This document shows positions 41,775 through 51,653 of a stretch of DNA of 64,000 nt, piece after piece. The DNA is from Gemmatimonadetes bacterium bin94 (GTDB lineage Bacteria > Gemmatimonadota > Gemmatimonadetes > Longimicrobiales > Gaopeijiaceae), in assembly GCA_002238865.1 (NCBI GenBank), contig MPNE01000019.1, positions 1-64,000 of the forward strand, in the 5' to 3' direction. The position numbers were made by a program, and so were the translations under genes. The notes beneath the pieces are model-generated. The model was not told where the DNA came from. It was given only the letters and a program-made list of their open reading frames with translations, and searched no databases. Each line of letters begins with the position of its first letter. The stretch's first letter is position 1.

Positions 41775-42707
41775 GTGCATGGCCCGGATCCCGACTATCA
41801 CCGTCCCGTGCTGGTGGACGAGGTCTTGACGTACCTGGTCGGTGGTCCGGGGCTCTACCTCGACGGGACAGTGGGGGGCGGCGGTCACGCGGCGGCGCTC
41901 CTGGAGCGGTGCCCGCAGTGTCGCCTGCTGGCCCTCGACCGCGACCCGGAAGCCCTGGAATCGGCCCGGCTCCGCCTCGCCCCATTCACGGACCGCGTTC
42001 GTTTCGCGCACCTGTCCTTCCAGGATGCGGAGGGCGATTCGGAGGTCCGTGCCTCGGGACTGGCGGGGGCGCTCCTCGACCTCGGGGTCAGCTCGCGCCA
42101 GCTCGACAGTGACCGGCGCGGCTTCACCCTCCGTCGCGGTGCCCCCCTGGACATGCGCATGGACACCACCTCGACGGTCACAGCGGCGAGCTTTCTGGCC
42201 GGGGCGTCAAAGGCGGAACTTGCTCGCGTGTTTCGCGAGGGGCACGCCCCCCGCCCCGCGTCCCTCGCCGCGCGCATTGTCCGCCGCCGTACGGCCAGAC
42301 CCATGGGGACCAGCGACGATCTGGTCGCGGTCCTGGAGTCGATGCTCGGGCGCCGCGCCGACCACGCCGAGAAGGCGCGCCTCTTCCAGGCGATACGCAT
42401 CCACGTCAACGGTGAGGTCGGCGCGCTGCGGAGAGCTCTTCCCCTGATCCGGGACCTGCTGCTTCCGGGCGCCGCCTTCGTGGTCATCTCGTACCACTCG
42501 GTCGAGGACCGGATGGTGAAGCGGGCCTTTCGCGATTGGAGCGATCGGTACGCGGGCCTGCCGCCCCGGCTGCCGGTCCGGGCGACCGAGGTCGAGGCCC
42601 GCGGGTCGCTGCTGACCCGAAAGCCCGTCACCCCGTCGAAAGCGGAGACCGAGGCCAACACCCGTGCCCGCCCGGCGAGGCTGAGAGCGTGGAGGCGGGC
42701 AGCGTGA
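41775..42707 (+). CDS. rsmH: 16S rRNA (cytosine1402-N4)-methyltransferase RsmH
   Basis: A 310-residue protein (MraW). It methylates C1402 of 16S rRNA with SAM. Hallmarks: YHRPVLVDEVLTYL at the N-terminus, SAM loop LDGTVGGGGHAAALLE, LDLGVSSRQLD, FTLRRGAPLDMRMD, and VISYHSVEDRMVKRAFRDW. GTG 41775, 7 nt after the mraZ stop, gives the standard start; ATG 41739 inside mraZ is in the same frame and is an alternative. Its stop overlaps the next start. Confidence 0.95.
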   Translation: MHGPDPDYHRPVLVDEVLTYLVGGPGLYLDGTVGGGGHAAALLERCPQCRLLALDRDPEALESARLRLAPFTDRVRFAHLSFQDAEGDSEVRASGLAGALLDLGVSSRQLDSDRRGFTLRRGAPLDMRMDTTSTVTAASFLAGASKAELARVFREGHAPRPASLAARIVRRRTARPMGTSDDLVAVLESMLGRRADHAEKARLFQAIRIHVNGEVGALRRALPLIRDLLLPGAAFVVISYHSVEDRMVKRAFRDWSDRYAGLPPRLPVRATEVEARGSLLTRKPVTPSKAETEANTRARPARLRAWRRAA

Positions 42708-43000
42708 GCCGGGGGAGCACCCGGAAGCCCGGCCGGGGACGGGCGATCGTCGTCGCCGTTTCCTTTCTGGCAGCGCTCACCGTGGTGGCATGGCGACAGT
42801 CGACAACCCGCGAGACGATGGCGGAGATCCAGCGCGTGAACCGGGAACTGGCCGTCGCGGCGGACGAGCGCGAAGAGCTGGCCCGTGAACTGGTGGGCAT
42901 CGAAGGACGGCCCTGGATCGGTGCCGAAGCTGCCCGTCGGCTCGGCCTGCGCGCCCCCCGGGACCGGGAGGTGGTGATCGTGGCGGGAGGCTCCTCGTGA
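42704..43000 (+). CDS. ftsL: FtsL-like cell division protein
   Basis: A 98-residue bitopic protein with a basic N-terminus (RGSTRKPGRGR), one membrane helix (AIVVAVSFLAALTVVAW) and a leucine-zipper-like helix (EIQRVNRELAVAADEREELARELV), then a short tail. Size, topology and position between rsmH and ftsI are those of FtsL; sequence identity in this family is always low, so the assignment rests on context. GTG 42704 overlaps the rsmH stop and has GGAGG 8 nt upstream. Confidence 0.8.
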   Translation: MSRGSTRKPGRGRAIVVAVSFLAALTVVAWRQSTTRETMAEIQRVNRELAVAADEREELARELVGIEGRPWIGAEAARRLGLRAPRDREVVIVAGGSS

Positions 43001-45039
43001 ACATCGTCCGCTCGCCCCGCAAACGGTCCCGCAAGATGCGCCTGCGGCGCGGGTTTCTGCTCGGTTTCTGGGTGGCCCTCGCCGGTGTCCTGATCGCGCG
43101 GGCCGCGGAGGTGCAGGTCGTCGAACGAGTTGCCTGGACGGAGGACGCTCTTCGCCAGCACCAGAAGAGCAAGGTCGTCCCCGCCCCCAGAGGCCGGATC
43201 CTGGATCGCAACGGCGGCGAGTTGGCCGTGAGTCACTGGAGGGCCACGGTGTCGGTGGCGCCCAACGAGATTGGCGACCGGGCGCAGGTCGAAGCCGCTC
43301 TGGTGGAGAATCTCGGCGTGCGGCCTGCCACCGCGATGCGTGTGTCCGAATCGACACGGGTGTGGCACGTCGTCCCGGGCCGCTACTCCATGACCCAGGT
43401 CAAGGGGCTTCAGACGCTGCGCGGCGTGTACGTGGAGGGCGAACTCAGACGATTGTACCCGCGGGAAGGGTTGGCCCGGGGCTTGCTTGGCATTGTGCAG
43501 GAAGGAGTCGGCAAGGAAGGGATCGAGCAATCCATGGATTCGGTGTTGGCGGGTCGGGCCGGGCGGGAGATCGTCGCGCGCGACAACAGTGGTCGGGAGA
43601 TCCCGGGGCAGGTGGTCGTGATGCAGGCGCCCGTTCCCGGGCGGGACGTCGTGCTGACCATCGACCAGGACCTGCAGGCGATTGCCGAAGAGATGCTGGC
43701 GACGGCCATCGGCTCCACCGGTGCCCGTGGCGGCGACCTCGTGATCACGGACCCGACGACAGGCGAAATCCTGGCCATGACCTCGATGGCGGATGGCGCG
43801 GGGCCCACGCTCTCCGCGGTAAACACCACCTACGAACCGGGCTCCACCATCAAGCCCTTCACAACCGCGGCACTGCTGCGGCACGGACACGCCTCGCTGA
43901 ACGACTCGGTGGACACCGGTGCTGGAAGCTGGAGCGTCAACGGACGGCGCATCACCGACGTCGACGGCAGTGGTGGCTGGATGACACTGCACGAAGTCGT
44001 GCGACGGTCGTCCAACGTGGGGATCGCGATGTTCGCGGGCCTCATGACCGAGGGCCAGCAGTACACCAACCTGCGGGACTTCGGATTCGGAACGCCCACC
44101 GGGATCCCGCTGCCCGGCGAGGCTTCGGGCATTCTGAGGAGACCCGAGCATTGGTCCCGGCTGTCCAGCCAGTCCCTGGCGTACGGCTACGAGCTCGCCG
44201 TGACGCCCCTGCAGATGGCCATGGCGTTCGGATCGCTGGCCAACGGTGGGTTGCTGATGGAGCCGCGGCTGATCCGGGAGGTACGGGACGACGACGGCCA
44301 ACCGGTTCGATTCGGTCGGCCGAGAGCCGTTCGGCGTGCGGTGCCGGAGCGGGTGACCACCGCCCTCAGGCCGGTTCTCGTCGATGTCGTCGAGAGCGGA
44401 ACCGGAACGCGTGCGCGCATGTCGTCGTTCCTGGTGGCCGGGAAAAGCGGTACGGCTCGGGCCACGGGCGCGGGTGGCCGCTACGAGCGCGGCGCCTACT
44501 ACGCGTCCTTCGGTGCCTACTTCCCCGCCGACGATCCACAGTTGCTCATCTTCGTCAATCTCGACCGTCCCGACGGCACCTACTACGGCGGGGCGACAGC
44601 TGCTCCAGTCACCCGGGCGACGCTCGAGACGCTGCTCTCGGCACGCCAGTCCCCGATCGATCGCGGTGCTCTGGCCCGGGTACAGAGGCGCGCCGAGTCC
44701 CCGCCCCCGTCCGCTCCCCTCGTGCGCTTCGCGGTCGCGACTGCCGAGCCGGAGGCCGAGGTGTGGCCCCGGGCCGAGGACCCGGTGGCGGACCGAACGG
44801 ACGCCATGACCATCCCCGTCCTGGACGGTGCGTCGGTGCGCGTCGCGGTGCGCAGGTTGCACAAGATGGGGCTGAGGGTGCTGCTCGAGGGCGCGGGGAC
44901 GGTGCGGGCGACGGAACCGCGAGCGGGTTACGCGGTCGCCGCGGGCGACACGGTGCGGGTGCTGGCCGCTCCCGGCGTGCCTCCGCCCCGCTCCCGGCGC
45001 GTCGAGATGCCGGGCCGGCAAGGCGCGACGGGAGGGTGA
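42997..45039 (+). CDS. ftsI: Division transpeptidase FtsI/PBP3 with C-terminal PASTA domain
   Basis: A 680-residue class B penicillin-binding protein. It has an N-terminal basic segment and signal anchor (LLGFWVALAGVLIARAAEV), a dimerisation domain starting VPAPRGRILDRNGG, and a transpeptidase with the three motifs STIK (GSTIKPF, about residue 285), SSN (VRRSSNVGIA) and KSGT (VAGKSGTARA). One PASTA domain lies at about 605-665 (MTIPVLDGASVRVAVRRLHKMGLRV). PASTA on FtsI is common outside the Proteobacteria. It crosslinks septal peptidoglycan with FtsW. GTG 42997 overlaps the ftsL stop, with GGAGG 6 nt upstream. Confidence 0.95.
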   Translation: MNIVRSPRKRSRKMRLRRGFLLGFWVALAGVLIARAAEVQVVERVAWTEDALRQHQKSKVVPAPRGRILDRNGGELAVSHWRATVSVAPNEIGDRAQVEAALVENLGVRPATAMRVSESTRVWHVVPGRYSMTQVKGLQTLRGVYVEGELRRLYPREGLARGLLGIVQEGVGKEGIEQSMDSVLAGRAGREIVARDNSGREIPGQVVVMQAPVPGRDVVLTIDQDLQAIAEEMLATAIGSTGARGGDLVITDPTTGEILAMTSMADGAGPTLSAVNTTYEPGSTIKPFTTAALLRHGHASLNDSVDTGAGSWSVNGRRITDVDGSGGWMTLHEVVRRSSNVGIAMFAGLMTEGQQYTNLRDFGFGTPTGIPLPGEASGILRRPEHWSRLSSQSLAYGYELAVTPLQMAMAFGSLANGGLLMEPRLIREVRDDDGQPVRFGRPRAVRRAVPERVTTALRPVLVDVVESGTGTRARMSSFLVAGKSGTARATGAGGRYERGAYYASFGAYFPADDPQLLIFVNLDRPDGTYYGGATAAPVTRATLETLLSARQSPIDRGALARVQRRAESPPPSAPLVRFAVATAEPEAEVWPRAEDPVADRTDAMTIPVLDGASVRVAVRRLHKMGLRVLLEGAGTVRATEPRAGYAVAAGDTVRVLAAPGVPPPRSRRVEMPGRQGATGG

Positions 45040-45041
45040 CC

Positions 45042-46520
45042 GTGTCCATGTCCCGGGTGGTAGCCGCGCTGGAGGACGCCGGAATCGCCGTCGAGGGTAT
45101 CACGCCAGGGGCCGGCATGGTGGCCGCGCTTCAGATCGGGGGGGTGCAGCAGGACTCCCGTCGCGTGGCACCGGGCGACCTCTTCGTGGCGTGGTCGGGC
45201 GCGGCCCACGACGCGCACGACCACCTGGCGGGCGCGGCTGCGGCCGGGGCCGCGGCCGCCATCGTGGAGCGGCAGGTCCCGGACGCGCGGCTTCCCCAGA
45301 TCCAGGTCGACAACGCCCGCCTCGCGGCGGCCGTCGCCGCCGGCTTCGTGGCGGGGTCGCCGTGGCGCATGCTGCGCACCGTCGGCGTGACCGGGACCAA
45401 CGGGAAGACGACCACCTCGCTCCTGCTGCGTGGCCTGCTGGGACGCGAGTCGCCCGCGGCCGCGATCGGTACGCTGGGGGTGATCGGTCCGGACGGCGGC
45501 ATCGAAGGCGGCACTTCGGGTCTCACCACACCCGGTCCCGTCCAGATCGCGGCCTGGCTGTCCTCGCTGGCGCGCTCCGGGGTGACCGGCGTCGTGGTGG
45601 AGAGTTCCTCGCACGCACTGGACCAGTTCCGCCTCGACGGCATCCGCTTCGATGTCACCGCATTCACCAACCTGACCCGGGACCATCTCGACTACCACGG
45701 GAGCCGCGACCGGTACCTCGCCGCCAAGGCCCGCCTGCTGCAACTCGGCAAGGACGGCGCGACGGCCGTCATCAACGCCGACGATCCGGCATGGCGCTCC
45801 CTGCGGCCGGCGGGTCCGGTCATCACCTACGGCCTCGGCCCCGGCGCCGACCTGCGGGCCGCCGATGTACGGCTCTCGTCACGGGGATCGACCTTCGACC
45901 TCCGCTGGCAGGGCGAGAGCGCGCGCGTGGAACTTCCGCTCCCGGGCGGCTTCAATGTCAGCAACGCGCTTTGCGCCGCCGCCGGTGCGGTAGCGCTCTG
46001 CCAGCCGCTGGACGCCGTGGCCGCCGGTCTGGGCGAGGCGTTGCCGGTACCCGGGCGGCTGGAGTCGGTCATCCGGGAGCCGTTCGATGTCCTGGTGGAC
46101 TTCGCGCACACCCCCGACGCCCTGGAACAGATCCTGAGGACGATGAAGCCGCTGGTGGCCGGGCGCCTGATCGTCGTGTTCGGGGCCGGCGGGGACCGGG
46201 ACCCCACCAAGCGCCCCGAAATGGGTGCCGCCGTTTCCCGGTACGCGGACATCGCCGTGGTCACCTCCGACAACCCCCGCACCGAGGACCCGGCGGCGAT
46301 CGTCGCCGAAGTCTCCGCAGGCGTGTCCGGCGGCCGCCCGGAGGAGATCGTGGACCGGATCGAGGCCATCCACTGGGCGCTCGACGAGGCCGAGGCGGGA
46401 GACGCGGTCGTGCTCGCGGGGAAGGGTCACGAGACCTACCAGGTCGTCGGCACCGAAAAGCGTCCCTTCGACGAGCGCCGGATCGTCCTGGATCATCTCG
46501 CGGCGGGAGCCGGCGCATGA
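45042..46520 (+). CDS. murE: UDP-MurNAc-tripeptide synthetase MurE, meso-DAP adding
   Basis: A 492-residue Mur ligase: VTGTNGKTTTSLLLRGLL (ATP loop, about 112-129), VVESSSHALDQFRL, FTNLTRDHLDYHG, PGRLESV, VDFAHTPDALEQIL, and the substrate motif SDNPRTEDP. DNPR is the signature for meso-diaminopimelate addition (lysine enzymes differ), so this cell wall contains meso-DAP. Start: GGAGGG precedes GTG 45042 by 5 nt; GTG 45036 and ATG 45048 are also in frame. Its stop overlaps the murF ATG. Confidence 0.95.
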   Translation: MSMSRVVAALEDAGIAVEGITPGAGMVAALQIGGVQQDSRRVAPGDLFVAWSGAAHDAHDHLAGAAAAGAAAAIVERQVPDARLPQIQVDNARLAAAVAAGFVAGSPWRMLRTVGVTGTNGKTTTSLLLRGLLGRESPAAAIGTLGVIGPDGGIEGGTSGLTTPGPVQIAAWLSSLARSGVTGVVVESSSHALDQFRLDGIRFDVTAFTNLTRDHLDYHGSRDRYLAAKARLLQLGKDGATAVINADDPAWRSLRPAGPVITYGLGPGADLRAADVRLSSRGSTFDLRWQGESARVELPLPGGFNVSNALCAAAGAVALCQPLDAVAAGLGEALPVPGRLESVIREPFDVLVDFAHTPDALEQILRTMKPLVAGRLIVVFGAGGDRDPTKRPEMGAAVSRYADIAVVTSDNPRTEDPAAIVAEVSAGVSGGRPEEIVDRIEAIHWALDEAEAGDAVVLAGKGHETYQVVGTEKRPFDERRIVLDHLAAGAGA

Positions 46521-47890
46521 CCCGGGCGAGCTTCTCCTGGAGCGATGCCGGGGTTCGGCGCGCGCTGGATCTGCCCGGTGGGGACGCCGGACGCCTTTAC
46601 CGGACGATCTCGACCGACACCCGCACGCTGCAGCGCGGTGATGTCTTCGTCGCGATCGAGGGCGAGACCTTCGACGGCCACGCCTTCGTCGAGCACGCGG
46701 TGGCGGCGGGGTGCGCCGCAGTCGTCTCCTCCCGGGAGCTGGAGGGCTGCCCGGCCACCGTCTACCGCGTCCCCGATACGCTTGTGGCGCTGGGCGACCT
46801 CGCCCGGTACCGGCGCGATGCAGCGGCCATTCCGGTTGTGGGCATCACGGGTTCGTCCGGCAAGACGACCGTCAAGGACATGACCCTGGGCGCGCTGGGA
46901 GGCACCACGCGCGCACACGGCACTCGCGCGAACAACAACAATCGTGTCGGTACCCCCCTCACCATCCTCTCGATGCCCGAACACGCCACCTCGCTGGTGC
47001 TGGAAATGGGCAGCAACCAGCCCGGCGAGATCGCGGAGCTGGCCCGGGTGGCGCGCCCGACGGTCGGCGTGGTCACGACCGTCTCCGAGACACACGTGGA
47101 GCGGCTCGGGGATCTTTCCGGGGTGCTCTCGGAAAAGCTCGACCTGCTGCGCGCCGTCGCCGCGACCGACACCGCGCTGGTGGGCGACGATCCCCCCGAA
47201 CTCGCCCGCGAAGCCCGGCAGATCCACCCCGGGATCGCGGTGAGCGGCTGGTCCGAGCGCGCCGACCCCGACCTGCGGCCCTTCGATGCGAGGCTTCGCG
47301 CCGACGGCACCTACGCCTTCTCCTGGCAGGGCGAGCCCGTTTCGCTTCAGGTCCCCGGCGCGCACAACGTGTACAACGCGCTGCTCGCCCTTGCCGTCGC
47401 CCGCGCCCTGAACGTGGCGGCGGTGAGCGCCGCGGCCGGTGTCTCGGCGGTGCCCCCCCGTGCCATGCGCAGCGAAGTCCGCAGAATCGGTGACCTGACA
47501 CTCCTGGTCGACTGCTACAACGCCAACGCCGCGAGCGTGCAAGCCGCGGTCGGCACGCTGGCCGCCATGGAGACACGGGGCCGCCGGGTGGCCGTCCTGG
47601 GAACGATGCTGGAGCTCGGCGAGCGATCGGCGGCCATTCATCGCGAGACGCTTGGGCGTGCCCTGGAAGCCGGCGTGGACCGGTACATCCTGACGGGCGC
47701 GTTCGCGCGCGCGGGACGCGGAGTCCCGGACGGGCGGATACAGCGCGTGGACGACGTGGCGGCGTTGGCCGCGCGCCTCCCCGAGCTGGTCGAGCCCGGG
47801 GACACGATCCTGCTCAAGGGATCCCGGGGCGTCCGTCTGGAACGGGCGATCCCGGCGCTCGAGGCCTCCTTCCCGGGAGCGCGCGCCTGA
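46517..47890 (+). CDS. murF: UDP-MurNAc-pentapeptide synthetase MurF
   Basis: A 457-residue Mur ligase that adds D-Ala-D-Ala to the tripeptide precursor. Seen: TRTLQRGDVFVAIEGETFDGH, ATP loop GITGSSGKTTVKDM (about 112-125), GTRANNNNRVGTPL (MurF-specific NNxxG), LEMGSNQPGEI, DCYNANAASVQAAVGTL, and LLKGSRGVRLE. ATG 46517 overlaps the murE stop. The D-Ala-D-Ala ligase (ddl) that makes its substrate is not in the cluster. Confidence 0.95.
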   Translation: MTRASFSWSDAGVRRALDLPGGDAGRLYRTISTDTRTLQRGDVFVAIEGETFDGHAFVEHAVAAGCAAVVSSRELEGCPATVYRVPDTLVALGDLARYRRDAAAIPVVGITGSSGKTTVKDMTLGALGGTTRAHGTRANNNNRVGTPLTILSMPEHATSLVLEMGSNQPGEIAELARVARPTVGVVTTVSETHVERLGDLSGVLSEKLDLLRAVAATDTALVGDDPPELAREARQIHPGIAVSGWSERADPDLRPFDARLRADGTYAFSWQGEPVSLQVPGAHNVYNALLALAVARALNVAAVSAAAGVSAVPPRAMRSEVRRIGDLTLLVDCYNANAASVQAAVGTLAAMETRGRRVAVLGTMLELGERSAAIHRETLGRALEAGVDRYILTGAFARAGRGVPDGRIQRVDDVAALAARLPELVEPGDTILLKGSRGVRLERAIPALEASFPGARA

Positions 47891-48999
47891 TGCTGTACCA
47901 CCTGCTGCCCAGCCTTGGCGACACGCACATCGTCTTCAACCTGTTCAACTACCTGACCGTCCGGTCCGCCGGGGCCATGGCGACCGGGCTGGTGCTCATG
48001 CTCCTCCTCGGCCGACCCGCCATTGCGTGGCTCAAGGCCCACGGAATCGTCAACGTGCCCCGAAACGGGTTGGACCGCGATCCCGCCGGCGCCGAGCCCA
48101 AGGCGAACATGGGCGGGGTGCTCATCGTGATGGTGGTCACGGTCGCGACCCTTCTCTGGGCGGAGCTGACGAACCCCTACACCCTGATCGCCCTCGTGGT
48201 CATGCTGTGGATGGGCTCGCTGGGATTCCTCGACGACTATCTCAAGGTGGTTCGCCGCACGCCCAGGGGGCTGGTCGAGCGGTACAAGTGGACCGGATCG
48301 CTGGTGTTGGGGCTGGCCCTGGGTCTCTTCCTGGTCATGTGGGGGCCCGCGGCCCCCGTGGGCGCCACCACCACCAACCTCCCCGTCTTCGACGAGTGGC
48401 AGCTGGTCTTCAGTCCCGCCGCCTATCTGCTGTGGGTTACGGTGGTCCTCAACGGCGCCACGCATTCGGTGAACATGACCGACGGCCTGGACGGACTGGC
48501 GCCGGGGCTCGTGGCCATCGCGGTCGGAACGTTCGGGATCTTCGCGTACGTCATCGGCCGGGTCGACACTTCGGCGTATCTCGGGCTCTTCTACCTGCCG
48601 GGCGCCGGTGAGCTGGCCGTCTTCGCCGCGGGGATCACCGGGGCCGCGCTGGGGTTCCTCTGGTTCAACGCACAACCCGCTCAGGTGATCATGGGCGACA
48701 CGGGCTCCCTCGCGCTGGGCGGGTCAATCGGTGCCATGGCGGTCCTGCTCAAAGCCGAACTGCTGCTGTTGGCAGTGGGTGGCGTCTTCGTGGCCGAAGC
48801 GGCCTCGGTGATCATCCAGACGCGGTACTTCAGGTATACGAAACGACGCTACGGCGAAGGCCGCCGCGTCTTCAGGTGTGCTCCCATCCATCACCACTTC
48901 CAGATGATCGGATGGAAGAACGAACAGGTTGTGGTCCGGTTCTGGATCCTGGGAATCCTGTGCGCGATGGTCGGTTTCGCCACGCTCAAGCTGCGATGA
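47890..48999 (+). CDS. mraY: Phospho-MurNAc-pentapeptide transferase MraY
   Basis: A 369-residue integral membrane enzyme with about ten helices that makes lipid I from UDP-MurNAc-pentapeptide and undecaprenyl phosphate. Hallmarks: PKANMGGVLIV, the catalytic LGFLDDYLKV, NMTDGLDGLAPG, FNAQPAQVIMGDTGSLALGG, and RVFRCAPIHHHFQMIGW with the HHH cluster near the C-terminus. Start and murF stop share one base (TGATG). Confidence 0.97.
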   Translation: MLYHLLPSLGDTHIVFNLFNYLTVRSAGAMATGLVLMLLLGRPAIAWLKAHGIVNVPRNGLDRDPAGAEPKANMGGVLIVMVVTVATLLWAELTNPYTLIALVVMLWMGSLGFLDDYLKVVRRTPRGLVERYKWTGSLVLGLALGLFLVMWGPAAPVGATTTNLPVFDEWQLVFSPAAYLLWVTVVLNGATHSVNMTDGLDGLAPGLVAIAVGTFGIFAYVIGRVDTSAYLGLFYLPGAGELAVFAAGITGAALGFLWFNAQPAQVIMGDTGSLALGGSIGAMAVLLKAELLLLAVGGVFVAEAASVIIQTRYFRYTKRRYGEGRRVFRCAPIHHHFQMIGWKNEQVVVRFWILGILCAMVGFATLKLR

Positions 49000-49005
49000 G
49001 CGCCG

Positions 49006-50412
49006 ATGTCCGTCCGTCGTCACCCCCGGGCTCCGGGAGAGAGAGTTGCCGTCATCGGGTTGGGTGCGAGCGGAGATGCCGCTGCGCGGCTTGCCCTCAA
49101 GAAAGGAGCCAGGGTCCATGTCACGGATACGAGCAGCGATGACCCAGTTGCAGCCCGTGGAGCCGTCCTGCGCGATCTCGGAGCCGACGTCCGGCTGGGC
49201 GGACACTCCGTGGAGACGATCGCGGCGGCCGACACCGTCGTCGTCAGTCCGGGAATCCCCCCGCACGCTCCGGTGCTCGCGGCCCTGCGCGCTCGGGGCG
49301 TCGGTTGGGTATCGGAGCCTGAATTCGCCAGCCGGTTCATCCAGAGTCCACTGACGATCGTGACCGGCACGAACGGGAAGACCACCACCGCGGCCCTCTC
49401 GGCCCACCTCATGTGCGAGGCTGGCGTGAACGCGGCCCTCGGCGGAAACATCGGCGGAGGCATGGGCCCGCCGGCGTCCACCCTGGCCGCCGAGCCCCCG
49501 CGTGACCGGATCGTGCTCGAGATGTCGTCGTTCCAGCTGGCGGACATCCGCGACCTGACGCCCGATGTGGGTGTCCTCACCAACCTGGGCGTGGATCATA
49601 TGGACCGCTACGCCACGGTGGCGGACTATCACCGGGACAAGGGCCGGCTCTTCGAAGCGGGCGACGACAACACGACCTGGGTGCTCAACGGGGACGACCC
49701 GGCGGTCCTGGAGATGGCCGAGGGCGCGCCGGGGACCCATTTGCCGTTCTCGCTCGACAACCCGGTCTCCCCGGGCGCGTACCTGAGCGGTGCCGACTTC
49801 GTGCTCGTCCCGGGCGGACCGGATCCCGCCGCCCCGGCTACCGTCGCCGGGACGAGCGACCTGAAGCTGCTCGGACGCCACAACCGGGCCAACGCGCTCG
49901 CCGCGCTGCTGGCCGCCGCGGCGTCCGGGGCCGACCCGGGTTCCATGGCGTCCGCGATGCGCTCGTTCGCACCGCTTCCGCACCGGCTCGAACCCGTGGG
50001 AACGGTGGACGGGGTCCTGTGGGTGAACGACTCGAAGGCGACCAACGTGGCCGCGGTCGCCAGCGCGCTCAGGAGCCTGGACGGTCCCATCGTGCTCCTC
50101 CTGGGCGGGACCGACAAGGGAGAGGACTTTCGCGGACTGGTCCCCGCGATGGAGGGCAGGACCCGTGCCGTCGTGGCCTACGGCGCCGCCGGAGGCAGGG
50201 CGGAAGCGGAAGTCGCCGGCGCGGCGGGTCCCCGGATCGCTGTGCGGCGCGTGGACGGCGCCTTCAGGGATGCGGTGGCCGCGGGCCGTGCGCTGGCCAG
50301 ACCGGGGGACACGCTGCTGCTGGCGCCCGCGTGTTCCAGCTTCGACATGTTCGAGAACTACCAGGCCCGTGGCGACATGTTCCGGAGCCTGGCCGGGGGG
50401 GTGGCGGGGTGA
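49006..50412 (+). CDS. murD: UDP-MurNAc-L-alanine--D-glutamate ligase MurD
   Basis: A 468-residue Mur ligase. N-terminal Rossmann part VAVIGLGASGDAAARL with the UMP-binding VVVSPGIPP, ATP loop IVTGTNGKTTTAALSAHL, GGNIGGG (MurD-typical), EMSSFQLADI, TNLGVDHMDRY, LPHRLEPVG, and WVNDSKATNVAAVASAL. It adds D-Glu to UDP-MurNAc-L-Ala. Gap of 6 nt after mraY; its stop shares one base with the ftsW ATG. Confidence 0.96.
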   Translation: MSVRRHPRAPGERVAVIGLGASGDAAARLALKKGARVHVTDTSSDDPVAARGAVLRDLGADVRLGGHSVETIAAADTVVVSPGIPPHAPVLAALRARGVGWVSEPEFASRFIQSPLTIVTGTNGKTTTAALSAHLMCEAGVNAALGGNIGGGMGPPASTLAAEPPRDRIVLEMSSFQLADIRDLTPDVGVLTNLGVDHMDRYATVADYHRDKGRLFEAGDDNTTWVLNGDDPAVLEMAEGAPGTHLPFSLDNPVSPGAYLSGADFVLVPGGPDPAAPATVAGTSDLKLLGRHNRANALAALLAAAASGADPGSMASAMRSFAPLPHRLEPVGTVDGVLWVNDSKATNVAAVASALRSLDGPIVLLLGGTDKGEDFRGLVPAMEGRTRAVVAYGAAGGRAEAEVAGAAGPRIAVRRVDGAFRDAVAAGRALARPGDTLLLAPACSSFDMFENYQARGDMFRSLAGGVAG

Positions 50413-51653
50413 TGCGGGGCCGGGGATTCGCGGGATGGCTGAGGCGGCATCGCCGGGGGCGGGGACCCTGGGCCACCGACGTGGCGATCGCGACCCGGCG
50501 CTCGCTTCCCGAAACGGGTCTCGGGACCGGTTGGGAGCCGACGGCGGTGCTGGCGCTGACCGCGATGCTCCTCGGCTTCGGCCTGCTGACCCTGTACAGC
50601 GCCAGTTCGGTATTGGCCCAGCGCGGTGACCTTCCCCACTACCACTATGTCGCCCGCCAATGGGTCGGTGTGCTCCTCGGCCTGATACTGATGGTCGTCT
50701 GTGCCCGCCTGCCCACCGAATGGTGGAACCGCCGCGCACATCAGCTGATGCTGGGCGCGGCGGCTCTCCTGATCATCATCGTACTCCCGTTCACGGAGAT
50801 GATTGCACCGACCGTGAACGGTGCGCGCCGTTGGCTCCGGGTCGGCTTCACCTTTCAGCCCTCCGACCTTGCGAAGCTGGCGGTTGTGGCCTGGACGGCG
50901 TCGCTGGCGGTCCGCAAGCGGAAGCACCTGAAGAGCCTGCACCGGGGACTGGCTCCGTTTCTGGTGGGTTGGGCGTTCATCGGCGGCCTCGTCATGCTGG
51001 AGCCGGACCTGTCGACGGCCTGCATCATCGTCGCCGCCGGCATGTCCATCATCTTCGCGGCGGGGGGGCGGATCGGACACTTCGTATTCCTCGGGATCCT
51101 GGCGTCCCCCCTCGTGGTGCCCGTCCTCAACGCCGGATACCGCAGCTCGCGGTGGGAATCGCTCCTCCTGAACCCGGGGACGATCCCGACCGGAGGAGCC
51201 TACCAGAGCTACCAGAGCCTCTTGGCCATGGGCTCCGGCGGAGTGACCGGAACCGGCTTCGGGGAGGGACGGCAGAAGTTCGGATTCCTTCCGGAGGCCC
51301 ACAACGACTTCATCTTCGCGATGATCGGCGAAGAATGGGGGTTTGTCGGCAGCGTCGCGGTGATCCTCGTCTTCCTGGCCCTTGTCGTCGTCGGCTTTCG
51401 GATCGCGCGCCGCGCGAAGGATTTCTTCGGCGAGCTGCTCGCGGTCGGCGTGACGTCGCTGATCGGCCTGCAGGCGTTCCTTCACATCGGCGTGGGGCTC
51501 GGCACCTTCCCCGCGACGGGCCTCTCGCTTCCGTTCATCTCGTTTGGCCGCAGCAACCTGGTGGTCATGCTCGCCGCCGTGGGCATCCTGCTGGCCGTCG
51601 CCCGGGAAGCTCCCGAGGGGCGCAAGGATCGCGCGGACGAGGTGATGGCATGA
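50412..51653 (+). CDS. ftsW: Peptidoglycan glycosyltransferase FtsW (SEDS family)
   Basis: A 413-residue polytopic SEDS protein: GLLTLYSASSVLA, a long extracellular loop, NGARRWLRVGFTFQPSDLAKLA (about 136-157), LEPDLSTACII, EAHNDFIFAMIGEEWGFVGS, and LPFISFGRSNLVVMLA. It polymerises lipid II at the septum together with FtsI. An N-terminal basic cytoplasmic stretch of about 40 residues precedes the first helix. ATG 50412 overlaps the murD stop. Confidence 0.95.
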   Translation: MRGRGFAGWLRRHRRGRGPWATDVAIATRRSLPETGLGTGWEPTAVLALTAMLLGFGLLTLYSASSVLAQRGDLPHYHYVARQWVGVLLGLILMVVCARLPTEWWNRRAHQLMLGAAALLIIIVLPFTEMIAPTVNGARRWLRVGFTFQPSDLAKLAVVAWTASLAVRKRKHLKSLHRGLAPFLVGWAFIGGLVMLEPDLSTACIIVAAGMSIIFAAGGRIGHFVFLGILASPLVVPVLNAGYRSSRWESLLLNPGTIPTGGAYQSYQSLLAMGSGGVTGTGFGEGRQKFGFLPEAHNDFIFAMIGEEWGFVGSVAVILVFLALVVVGFRIARRAKDFFGELLAVGVTSLIGLQAFLHIGVGLGTFPATGLSLPFISFGRSNLVVMLAAVGILLAVAREAPEGRKDRADEVMA